A DNA stretch of 64,000 nt from Candidatus Scybalocola faecigallinarum (GTDB lineage Bacteria; Bacillota; Clostridia; Lachnospirales; Lachnospiraceae), in NCBI GenBank assembly GCA_018711005.1, contig DVIT01000030.1:55360-119359 (forward strand), written 5' to 3'. Each line of letters starts with the position of its first letter. The stretch's first letter is position 1. This document shows, piece after piece, positions 57,168 through 64,000 of the stretch. Made by a program: the position numbers and the translations under genes. Under the pieces are notes generated by a model. The model was not told where the DNA came from. It saw only the letters and a program-made list of their open reading frames with translations, and ran no database searches.

Positions 57168-57775
57168 TACAACCACACTCCAATCAATTCTTTAACCTTC
57201 TTTTGCACACGCAGTTTTTTTGCATACATCATAAGGTTTGGTATATTCTTTTTCGGGTCACTAACATACCCTTGTACTGCTTTATTGAAAATTTCTTTAT
57301 CCATTTTACTCATATTTTTCAGAACATCACAAATTGTTCTGTCACGGTCATAAATTCGTACTTTTGTGAAATCAATTTCACCTGTTGTTTCACCAAGCGT
57401 AACCAAATAGGACTTCATGCGATATGCTTTAATGAATGGGTACTCTATATTGGTTCGCAATTTTGAAACATTTCTATCAATGGCAAAATTCCATTCAGCG
57501 GGATTTCTATCGCTGTATTCATAATAGAATAAAGCAGTTTCCATACAAAGAACAGCATCGGGAAACAAACTATTGATGATAACTATCTCTGTGGTTTCGC
57601 AGTTCTCAATCCAATGATAGTAACCGCGTCTTATTCTTTCAATAAAACCCTCATCTAAAAGTTGTTTGATATCTGCGTAGTATAGCTTAGCTTCAAGAAG
57701 CTCGGCAGTAGTCATTACATAGTGATGCTGATTGAATAGCTTTCTCACATTTTTAATATCATTTTCACGAAGCAT
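57167..57775 (-). CDS. AbiEi-type antitoxin (type IV toxin-antitoxin)
   Basis: A 202-residue protein with an N-terminal winged-helix-like domain (NVRKLFNQHHYVMTTAELLEA, IKQLLDEGFIERIRRGYYHW) and the AbiEi C-terminal part (YPFIKAYRMKSYLVTLGETTG, IYDRDRTICDVLKNMSKMDK). AbiEi represses its own operon and blocks the toxin effect. It appears intact although its partner is broken. GAGG lies 7 bases before ATG 57775. Base composition is AT-richer than its neighbours, which suggests acquisition. Confidence 0.85.
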   Translation of the reverse strand: MLRENDIKNVRKLFNQHHYVMTTAELLEAKLYYADIKQLLDEGFIERIRRGYYHWIENCETTEIVIINSLFPDAVLCMETALFYYEYSDRNPAEWNFAIDRNVSKLRTNIEYPFIKAYRMKSYLVTLGETTGEIDFTKVRIYDRDRTICDVLKNMSKMDKEIFNKAVQGYVSDPKKNIPNLMMYAKKLRVQKKVKELIGVWL

Positions 57776-57815
57776 TTGTCCACCTCTATTTAATTGCCGC
57801 AAATTTGTTTATTTG

Positions 57816-57908
57816 TTGGGCACTTTACTATTATTATATTCAATTTCTATATTGAAAGTCAATAGCAAACTACCCACTCGAAAAATAAATAAGTGGGCAG
57901 TTTACTAT
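57816..57908. promoter_or_regulatory. Three operator-like repeats upstream of AbiEi
   Basis: The motif GTGGGCAGTTTACTAT occurs at 57893-57908, with a close direct copy at 57816-57831 (14 of 16 bases) and an inverted copy at 57862-57877 (14 of 16). The last two form a stem with a 15-base spacer. AbiEi proteins are known to bind inverted repeats in their promoters. Confidence 0.6.
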
Positions 57909-57973
57909 AAGAAAGATTGGAACATTTCTGATGCTTCTGTAAGGACGAAGCCGGATAACACTTGAACTCTCAC

Positions 57974-58002
57974 TGGAATTTTATATGCGGCCGTGGTAAA
58001 AT
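57974..58002 (+). promoter_or_regulatory. Possible promoter of the hyp operon
   Basis: TGGAAT and TAAAAT are 17 bases apart, with TGG just before the -10 (extended -10 type). The -35 is weak. The leader to hypA is about 65 bases. Confidence 0.4.
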
Positions 58003-58072
58003 AGTGATGGTTTACCCAAGTCGCTCATCCGGCCTGCGGTAAATGCTACGGTAACAGTAAAGGGGAGGTTAC

Positions 58073-58456
58073 ATGCATGAATTAAGTATTACAGAAGGCA
58101 TCCTGGATTACTCTTTAAAGGAAGCCAAAAAAGTGCAGGCTACGAAAATCCGGGCTATTCATCTGCTTCTTGGCCCTTTTTCAGGGATCGTTCCCGAGTG
58201 TATCCAAATGTATATGGAGCTTTTAGCCGAAGGGACGATTGCCCAGGGGGTTAAGATCCAGGCCAAAACACTGCCCTTAAAGGTACGGTGCCGGGATTGC
58301 GGCAGGGAAAGTGAGATTACCCGCAGGCACATTGCCTGCCCTTTTTGTAATAGCCTGAGGCTGCAGATTTTATCTGCAAATGATTTTATTATAGAAAGTC
58401 TGGAGGTTGATACAGATGGAGATCAAAGTCCTTCATCAGGTCATGGAATGGAATAA
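58073..58456 (+). CDS. hypA: Hydrogenase nickel incorporation protein HypA
   Basis: Nickel metallochaperone for [NiFe] hydrogenase. The 127-residue protein starts MHELSI, with the nickel-binding His2, and has a zinc site CRDCG...CPFC. The C-terminus is about 10 residues longer than typical and is read through the hypB start. First gene of hypABFCDE; GGGGAGG precedes the ATG. Confidence 0.95.
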   Translation: MHELSITEGILDYSLKEAKKVQATKIRAIHLLLGPFSGIVPECIQMYMELLAEGTIAQGVKIQAKTLPLKVRCRDCGRESEITRRHIACPFCNSLRLQILSANDFIIESLEVDTDGDQSPSSGHGME

Positions 58457-59075
58457 AGATGTTAGCGACCAGGTCCGTAAAACACTTTCGGACCACCATA
58501 TTTTTATGATCAATATTATGGGCAGTCCCGGCGCCGGGAAAACAAGCCTGATCACTGCCCTTATCGGAAAGCTGCGCGCCCGCTTCCGTATCGGTGTGAT
58601 CGAAGGGGATATTGCCGGGCAGGTGGACGCTGAGCGGATTGCCCGGTTAGATATTCCTGCGATCCAGCTGAATACAGACGGCGCGTGCCATATTGAGGCA
58701 ATGAGCATCCAAAATATCCTGCCTATGCTTCCATTGGATGATCTGGATGTGATTTTTGTGGAAAATATCGGAAATCTTGTATGCCCGGCGGAGTTTGATA
58801 TTGGAGAATCTTTGCGGATTACGATTCTGAGTATTCCCGAAGGGGACGATAAGGTTGAAAAATATCCTCTGATGTTTACAGATACCGGCTGTCTTGTGCT
58901 GAATAAATATGATATGCTCCCTTATTTTGATTTTGATGAAATACGGGTGGAGCAAAACTACGAGACGGTGAATCCGGACGCCCCTCTTTACCGGGTAAGC
59001 TGCCGCAGCGGCCAGGGGCTGGATGAGCTGTGTGATTTCTTAACAGAAAAGATTCTTTCTGATAAAAAATCATGA
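58416..59075 (+). CDS. hypB: Hydrogenase nickel incorporation GTPase HypB
   Basis: GTPase that drives nickel insertion. The 219-residue protein has the P-loop GSPGAGKTSLI, the IEGDIAGQVDAERI switch region, FVENIGNLVCPAEFDIGE and NKYDMLPYFDFD. It lacks an N-terminal histidine-rich nickel store. ATG 58416 has GGAGG 9 bases upstream and lies inside hypA (41-base overlap). Confidence 0.95.
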   Translation: MEIKVLHQVMEWNKDVSDQVRKTLSDHHIFMINIMGSPGAGKTSLITALIGKLRARFRIGVIEGDIAGQVDAERIARLDIPAIQLNTDGACHIEAMSIQNILPMLPLDDLDVIFVENIGNLVCPAEFDIGESLRITILSIPEGDDKVEKYPLMFTDTGCLVLNKYDMLPYFDFDEIRVEQNYETVNPDAPLYRVSCRSGQGLDELCDFLTEKILSDKKS

Positions 59076-61369
59076 GACAAAGAATTTATTTAAAAATCCG
59101 GGGAATCGTCCAGGGGGTGGGCTTCCGCCCCTATCTCCACCGGACGGCCAATGCCTGCCATCTTGTGGGATGGGCCAAAAACACCTCCGGCGGCGTGGAA
59201 GTCCAGGCGGAGGGCGAGGAAACAGACATTAAAGCATTTCTGGAATGTTTAACGTCATCACCTCCGCCCATGTCTTGTATTGAAGATCTTTGGACAAAAA
59301 ATATGGAGCCGTTAAATAGGGAAAAGGAATTTGTGATCCAAAAAAGCAGCAAACGTTTGGAGGCAACTCTGATCGCCCCGGATATAGCTACCTGCAAAGA
59401 TTGTGAAAAAGAGCTTTTCACCCCGTCGGACCGCAGGTATCAGTATCCTTTTATTAATTGTACCAACTGCGGACCACGCTTTACTATTATCCGGGATCTG
59501 CCCTATGACCGGGATAAAACGGTAATGTCAGAATTTCATATGTGCCCTCAATGCCAAAAGGAATATGAGGATATTACCGACCGCCGATACCATGCCCAGC
59601 CGGACTGCTGTCCGGAATGCGGGCCACGGGTATTTTTCCTTGACGCCGCCGGCCGTTCTGTGTTGGGGGATCCTTTAACGACAGCCCGGCATTATCTTTC
59701 TCATGGGAGGATCATTGCGGTTAAAGGTATCGGCGGTATCCATCTGGCCTGCGATGCTTTTGATCCTCAGGCCGTGGAGCGGCTGCGTGCCAGAAAGCAC
59801 CGGCCGGAAAAGCCTTTGGCGCTGATGGCTGCTTCCATGGATGAAGTGAGAAAAATCTGCCTTGTATCCCGGGACGAAGAACGGCTCCTTACCGGCAGTG
59901 CCAGGCCTATTGTTTTGCTTAAGCGCAAAGATGCAGCGCTGCCCCGGGGCATATCTTTTAGCCGTCGGATTGGCGTTATGCTCCCGTACACCCCGGTCCA
60001 TCTCCTGCTGTTTGCGCAAGACAGCCCAGGGCTTTTGGTGATGACCAGCGCCAACCGCTCCGGCTGTCCGGTGCTTACAGATAACGACCAGGCTGCAGAT
60101 GTGCTGTCCGGGATTGCCGACGGGTATCTTTTAAATAACCGGCCCATTGAAAACCGGTGCGACGATTCGGTAGTCATGGCTGTGGACGGGAAAAAATGTT
60201 TTTTACGCAGGAGCCGCGGCTATGCGCCTGCGCCCCTGATCTTTCATGACAGGGATTTTTCAGGGATCTGCGCCATGGGTGCGGAACAAAAGGGTTCGTT
60301 TGCCCTGGGCCGTGACGGCCATGTGTTTTTAAGCCCTCATATTGGGGATCTGAAAAATATGGAAACCTTTGACCATTACCAGACCATGCTGGATACATAT
60401 ATGCGTTTGTTTAAAATTACGCCAAAGTTTCTGGTATGTGACCGGCATCCGGATTACTTTTCCACTCAGGCGGCCCGGGAAATGTGTGAAAAAAAGGGCC
60501 TGCCTTTGATCCGTGTATGGCACCATCATGCCCACATGGCGTCCTGTATGGCAGATAATGGCCTTAATACAAAGGTTTTTGGCATTATATGGGACGGTAC
60601 GGGACTTGGCGATGATCATACCATCTGGGGCGGGGAATTTCTTGAAGGGGATTATGAAAGCTTTCGCCGGGTCGGCAGTATCCGCCCGATCCCTCTCCCC
60701 GGGGCCGATCAGGCAATCCGTGAGATCGGACGCATTGGGGCTGCCCTTTTATGGGACGCAGGGCTTAAACTGCAGGCCGCCCCTTTGCCTGAGGAAAAGC
60801 TTAAAGCTGTCAGCGTCATGCTTGACCATCATATTGCCTGCCCAAATGCCAGCAGCATGGGCCGTTTGTTTGATGGTGCAGCATCACTTTTACTGGGACT
60901 GAACCAGATCACCTTTGACGGGGAAGGTGCCATGAAGGTGGAGGCATTGGCCGAAGATGTGCCTGTTTTTCATAAAGATTCCCGGCCGCCCTACCCTGTG
61001 ACGTTTTATATGGATCAGCAGGTGCGCCGGTTTGACATACGGCCGCTGATCCGTGCCGTTGTTTCGGATATTGAGCAGCATATCTCCGGTCCTGTTATTG
61101 CCGGACGGTTTATGGAGACGTTGTGCCATATGGCCCTGCTCCAGACCAGGGCTTTAAATTCCCGGCACCTTCCGGTGGTCTTATCCGGCGGTGTTTTTCA
61201 AAACCGTTTTTTATTATGCGGAATTAAACAATTACTTACCCTCCACGGCTTTACGGTGTATACCCATGACCGGGTATCGCCCGGCGACGAGGGGGTGTCC
61301 CTGGGTCAGTTATTTATTGGTGCAAATGCCCGGCCCGGTATGGAGCCGGCAAAGAAAGAAGGTATATGA
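59072..61369 (+). CDS. hypF: Carbamoyltransferase HypF
   Basis: Uses carbamoyl phosphate and ATP to place a carbamoyl group on HypE, the cyanide source. The 765-residue protein has an acylphosphatase domain (GIVQGVGFRPYLH), two zinc fingers (CKDCEKEL...CTNCGPRF and CPQCQKEY...CPECGP), a YrdC-like domain and a Kae1-like carbamoyltransferase domain (VWHHHAHMASCMADNG, LSGGVFQNRFLL). It overlaps hypB by 4 bases. Confidence 0.97.
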   Translation: MRQRIYLKIRGIVQGVGFRPYLHRTANACHLVGWAKNTSGGVEVQAEGEETDIKAFLECLTSSPPPMSCIEDLWTKNMEPLNREKEFVIQKSSKRLEATLIAPDIATCKDCEKELFTPSDRRYQYPFINCTNCGPRFTIIRDLPYDRDKTVMSEFHMCPQCQKEYEDITDRRYHAQPDCCPECGPRVFFLDAAGRSVLGDPLTTARHYLSHGRIIAVKGIGGIHLACDAFDPQAVERLRARKHRPEKPLALMAASMDEVRKICLVSRDEERLLTGSARPIVLLKRKDAALPRGISFSRRIGVMLPYTPVHLLLFAQDSPGLLVMTSANRSGCPVLTDNDQAADVLSGIADGYLLNNRPIENRCDDSVVMAVDGKKCFLRRSRGYAPAPLIFHDRDFSGICAMGAEQKGSFALGRDGHVFLSPHIGDLKNMETFDHYQTMLDTYMRLFKITPKFLVCDRHPDYFSTQAAREMCEKKGLPLIRVWHHHAHMASCMADNGLNTKVFGIIWDGTGLGDDHTIWGGEFLEGDYESFRRVGSIRPIPLPGADQAIREIGRIGAALLWDAGLKLQAAPLPEEKLKAVSVMLDHHIACPNASSMGRLFDGAASLLLGLNQITFDGEGAMKVEALAEDVPVFHKDSRPPYPVTFYMDQQVRRFDIRPLIRAVVSDIEQHISGPVIAGRFMETLCHMALLQTRALNSRHLPVVLSGGVFQNRFLLCGIKQLLTLHGFTVYTHDRVSPGDEGVSLGQLFIGANARPGMEPAKKEGI

Positions 61370-61370
61370 T

Positions 61371-61589
61371 ATGTGTCTTGCCATGCCTATGAAAATACAG
61401 AAAATTGAAGGAAATACAGCCACCGGCGAGGCCGGAGGGCTGACGCAAAATATCCGCGTGGATTTTATGAAGGATATTAAGCCCGGCGATTATGTTATGG
61501 TCCACGCCGGTTTTGCCATAGAGAAAATGACAGAGCAGGAGGCTTTAGATAATCTGAAGTTTATGGAGGATTTAAACAATGCTTTATGA
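61371..61589 (+). CDS. hypC: Hydrogenase assembly chaperone HypC
   Basis: A 72-residue chaperone starting MCLAMPMKI, with the essential Cys2 that holds the Fe(CN)2CO unit together with HypD. The rest (NIRVDFMKDIKPGDYVMVHA, GFAIEKM) matches the HypC/HybG fold. The ATG is 1 base after the hypF stop; the frame stays open upstream, but MCLA is the family start. Confidence 0.96.
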   Translation: MCLAMPMKIQKIEGNTATGEAGGLTQNIRVDFMKDIKPGDYVMVHAGFAIEKMTEQEALDNLKFMEDLNNAL

Positions 61590-62673
61590 AAGCGTTTTTA
61601 AAAATCCGGAAAATACACAGCGCATTTTGCATAAGCTTGAATCTCTCAGCCAGGTTACCGGCCCGGTAAAGCTTATGGAAATCTGCGGGACCCATACGAT
61701 GGCTATTGCCCGCACCGGACTTAAAACCATCCTGCCCAAAAACATACAGCTCATCTCCGGCCCGGGATGCCCGGTGTGCGTCACACCCTCCGGGGTTATG
61801 GATGAGGTTTTTAAGCTGAGTGAGGATCCCCGGATCATTATAACGAGCTATGGAGATCTGCTGCGCGTTCCGGGATCGGTCCGTGGGGACAGCCTTTTGC
61901 GCCGCAAGGCATCCGGGGCCAATGTCATAGATGTGTATTCGCCTGTGGACGCCTTAAATCTGGCACGGGAGAACCCGGACCGGGAAGTGGTTTTTCTTGG
62001 CGTCGGATTTGAAACAACGGCTCCGGGGACAGCGGCCTGCATCCTTGAGGCCTGCCGTCTGGGTCTTGAAAATTTCTCTGTTCTTTGCCTTTTAAAGTCT
62101 ACTGAACCTGCCCTTCGGGCGCTGATCGGCGGCGATGATTTTTCAGTCAGCGGATTTTTATGCCCCGGCCATGTGGCGGCGATCACAGGAAGCGAAAGCT
62201 TTGCCTTTCTGCCAAAGGACTACGGCCTTCCGGCAGTGGTTTCCGGCTTTGAGGCTGCAGACCTGCTCTATTCTATTTTAAAGCTTATGCAAATGCTGGC
62301 AGACAAAAAGCCTGAGCTGGTCAATGAATATGTGCGTCTTGTCCGTCCGGAAGGAAATCCGGCGGCAAAGGCGATGATGGATCAGGTTTTTGAACCGGAG
62401 TCCTGCCAGTGGCGGGGGCTTGGCATGGTGCCTGACGGAGGTCTTAAGATCCGCCGGGAGTATGCCCGGTTTGACGGGATGAAGCGTTACGGTATTACGC
62501 CAAAAACCGGGACGGATGTTCCCGGCTGCCGGTGTGCCCAGGTGATCCGCGGTGTCCTCTCCCCTGGTCAGTGTCCCTTATTTAAAACTGTATGTACGCC
62601 AGGGGACCCTGTAGGACCTTGTATGGTTTCCTCTGAAGGCTCCTGTGCGGCAGCGTTCAGGTACGAGGCGTGA
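61579..62673 (+). CDS. hypD: Hydrogenase formation protein HypD
   Basis: Assembles the Fe(CN)2CO group with HypC. The 364-residue protein has the conserved ICGTHTMAIARTGLKTILP, GPGCPVCVTP, GFETTAPGTAA and C-terminal 4Fe-4S cysteine pattern (PGCRCAQVIRG, CPLFKTVCTP). It overlaps hypC by 11 bases, keeping HypC and HypD output coupled. Confidence 0.97.
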   Translation: MLYESVFKNPENTQRILHKLESLSQVTGPVKLMEICGTHTMAIARTGLKTILPKNIQLISGPGCPVCVTPSGVMDEVFKLSEDPRIIITSYGDLLRVPGSVRGDSLLRRKASGANVIDVYSPVDALNLARENPDREVVFLGVGFETTAPGTAACILEACRLGLENFSVLCLLKSTEPALRALIGGDDFSVSGFLCPGHVAAITGSESFAFLPKDYGLPAVVSGFEAADLLYSILKLMQMLADKKPELVNEYVRLVRPEGNPAAKAMMDQVFEPESCQWRGLGMVPDGGLKIRREYARFDGMKRYGITPKTGTDVPGCRCAQVIRGVLSPGQCPLFKTVCTPGDPVGPCMVSSEGSCAAAFRYEA

Positions 62674-62706
62674 GTTTTTTATGATACGAGAAAGGAAATA
62701 CAGATC

Positions 62707-63702
62707 ATGGAAGAAATCATTACATTAGATTACGGAAGCGGCGGGACGAAAACTTCCGGCCTGATCGAGGAGCTCCTCCTTCCGGCATTTGATAATCCGG
62801 CCCTGAATGTCCTTGGGGACGGAGCTGTCCTTGACGGCAGTGAAAAGCTGGTCTTTTCCACCGACAGCTTTGTTGTTTCCCCATGGCGTTTCCCCGGAGG
62901 AAATATAGGAAAATTGTGTGTCTGCGGCACGGTCAATGATATTGCCATGGCCGGAGGGATTCCCAGGTATTTAAGCTTGTCTTTTGTTTTGGAAGAAGGA
63001 TTTTTAATATCAGATCTTAAGGAGATTATTACCTCTATTGCGCAGGAGGCAAAGGCGGCTGGCATTATTATTGCTACCGGGGATACAAAGGTTGTGGAGC
63101 GGGGAAAGGGAGACGGTATTTATATTAATACCAGTGGCATTGGCTTCCTCCGGGCTCCCGGACTTGGAAAGGATCAGATACGTCCCGGAGATACTGTGAT
63201 CCTCAGCGGAAGCGCAGGCTGTCACGGCGCCAGCGTTATGATGGCGCGGGCCGGGCTTTCCCAGGAGGTATTAAGCTCTGACTGCCGTATTCTTACAGAC
63301 CTGGCAGGCGCTGCCCTTGCATCAGGCCAGGTGCGGATCCTGAGAGATCCTACCCGTGGCGGCGTAGCTACGACCCTGAATGAGTTTGTAGAAGATTCTG
63401 ACCTGACCATTGAGCTGGATGAATCGCAGATTCCTGTAGATGCGCCTGTGGCCGCAGCCTGTGAGCTTTTAGGCCTGGATCCATTATATTGTGCCTGCGA
63501 AGGCCGTATGCTGGCCGTGTGCGAACCCGGGTCCGCGAAAGCTATCGTCCATGCCCTGCACCAGCTTCCCGGAGGCGAAGGGGCTGCCTGCATCGGCACG
63601 GTAACCCAAAGCCGCCCGGGCAAGGTTATTTTAAAGACCCGCCTTGGAGGGACCCGGCTTCTTGGAAAGCTGACCGGCCAGCAGCTGCCAAGGATCTGCT
63701 GA
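62707..63702 (+). CDS. hypE: Hydrogenase expression/formation protein HypE
   Basis: Dehydrates the carbamoyl group on its C-terminal cysteine to thiocyanate. The 331-residue PurM-like protein has DYGSGGTKTSGLIEELLLP, VCGTVNDIAMAGG, RDPTRGGVATTLNEF and ends PRIC, the carbamoylated tail. GAAAGGAAA precedes the ATG. Last gene of the operon, followed by a terminator. Confidence 0.97.
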   Translation: MEEIITLDYGSGGTKTSGLIEELLLPAFDNPALNVLGDGAVLDGSEKLVFSTDSFVVSPWRFPGGNIGKLCVCGTVNDIAMAGGIPRYLSLSFVLEEGFLISDLKEIITSIAQEAKAAGIIIATGDTKVVERGKGDGIYINTSGIGFLRAPGLGKDQIRPGDTVILSGSAGCHGASVMMARAGLSQEVLSSDCRILTDLAGAALASGQVRILRDPTRGGVATTLNEFVEDSDLTIELDESQIPVDAPVAAACELLGLDPLYCACEGRMLAVCEPGSAKAIVHALHQLPGGEGAACIGTVTQSRPGKVILKTRLGGTRLLGKLTGQQLPRIC

Positions 63703-63718
63703 TAAAGATGTGCTGACA

Positions 63719-63754
63719 AGGGGGCTGACATACTGCTATGTATGACAGCCCCCT
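63719..63754 (+). terminator. Terminator of the hyp operon
   Basis: AGGGGGCTG pairs with CAGCCCCCT, with inner ACATA/TATGT and a small bulge. GCTTTCTT follows on the plus strand. Confidence 0.8.
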
Positions 63755-63802
63755 GCTTTCTTACAGTCTGCCCCCATTTACGGGACAGTCCTGATTGAAT
63801 TT

Positions 63803-64000
63803 TCAGAATACAAATTCTTTGCCTTCTGCGTCAGATTTGTAAATAGCGTCCAGGATCTGAGTGACAACATAAGCCTGCTCCGGACGTACCAGAGGATCTT
63901 TGCTTTCATCAATAAGGCAGTCGATCCACTGTTTTGCTTCCATTGCGCCGGGCTCTGATACACCGCCCTCAAAATATGCCACCTTTCCGGAACCGGAAAT
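63803..64000 (-). CDS. Gfo/Idh/MocA-family oxidoreductase (partial, C-terminus only)
   Basis: The C-terminal 65 residues of a sugar-type NAD(P)-dependent dehydrogenase, read from the right edge. The pattern AKQWIDCLIDESKDPLVRPE followed by QAYVVTQILDAIYKSDAEGK is typical of the family's last helices. The N-terminal Rossmann domain is outside the window, so the assignment is tentative. It converges on the hyp operon. Confidence 0.7.
   Translation of the reverse strand: MSGSGKVAYFEGGVSEPGAMEAKQWIDCLIDESKDPLVRPEQAYVVTQILDAIYKSDAEGKEFVF

Noticed and set aside
56822..57466. Plus-strand reading frame of 214 codons, rich in Phe, Ile and Leu
   Set aside because: It crosses the AbiEii remnant and AbiEi on the opposite strand. 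The hydrophobic look comes from AT-rich antisense sequence, not from membrane segments of a real gene.

Overview
The window looks like chromosome of a spore-forming, anaerobic Clostridia member, most likely Lachnospiraceae. The grounds are sporulation-linked genes (yqfC, yqfD, a SpoVB-type flippase, a BofC-like protein), Firmicutes-type RecU and UPF0291, short-form HisG with HisZ, type III glutamine synthetase, AGGAGG-type ribosome sites and sigma-A promoters. The species cannot be named from the sequence. Almost everything from 1 to 57.8 kb is on the minus strand; only a CBM9-like gene (11.5 kb) and the hyp operon (58.1-63.7 kb) run on plus.

Region by region (minus-strand genes are read right to left). 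0-3.4 kb: miaB then glnN (cut by the left edge). 3.6-4.3 kb: a RelB/RelE-type toxin-antitoxin pair. 4.5-11.4 kb: a compact operon of two flavoproteins, proB, a patatin-like lipase, UPF0291, 5-formyl-THF cyclo-ligase and proA, closed by a terminator. 11.5-18.2 kb: CBM9-like gene, galE, BofC-like protein, MOP flippase, DUF3048 lipoprotein, ybeY and phoH. 18.4-24.7 kb: a molybdenum island with modABC, a MOSC protein, a MoeA-like protein, mogA, moaA and moaC. 24.8-31.0 kb: yqfCD, rpsU, a CapA-like protein and alaS. 31.2-37.2 kb: hisZ-G-D-B-A-IE. 37.4-47.3 kb: recU, pseudouridine synthases (one fused to a HAD phosphatase), an SDR, YgiQ, RsmF-like methyltransferase, RNase HI and a membrane-anchored MutS-like ATPase. 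47.6-49.2 kb: ilvC and ilvN. 49.4-54.5 kb: a six-subunit Ech-type [NiFe] hydrogenase. 54.9-57.8 kb: an amidohydrolase, an MBL-fold hydrolase and an eroded AbiE system. 58.1-63.7 kb: hypABFCDE. The right edge cuts a Gfo/Idh/MocA oxidoreductase.

The clearest functional unit is energy metabolism. echABCDEF should encode a membrane, ferredoxin-linked, ion-pumping hydrogenase, and the nearby hypABFCDE operon supplies its Ni-Fe(CN)2CO centre. EchE ends right after its distal CxxC motif, so no maturation protease is expected and none is seen. The molybdenum island imports molybdate and makes the pterin cofactor, but MPT synthase is not in the window.

The most unusual signals are: a structured intergenic repeat (core CGGAGAAATCCG on the minus strand, at four loci) that always lies upstream of a minus-strand gene start; a histidine cluster in which the HisA homologue has lost hallmark residues and HisIE carries a dead-looking HisF-like domain; an RsuA-HAD phosphatase fusion; and an AbiE module whose toxin has lost its interior while the antitoxin and three operator-like repeats remain. 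No tRNA, rRNA, CRISPR array, insertion sequence or prophage was recognised.
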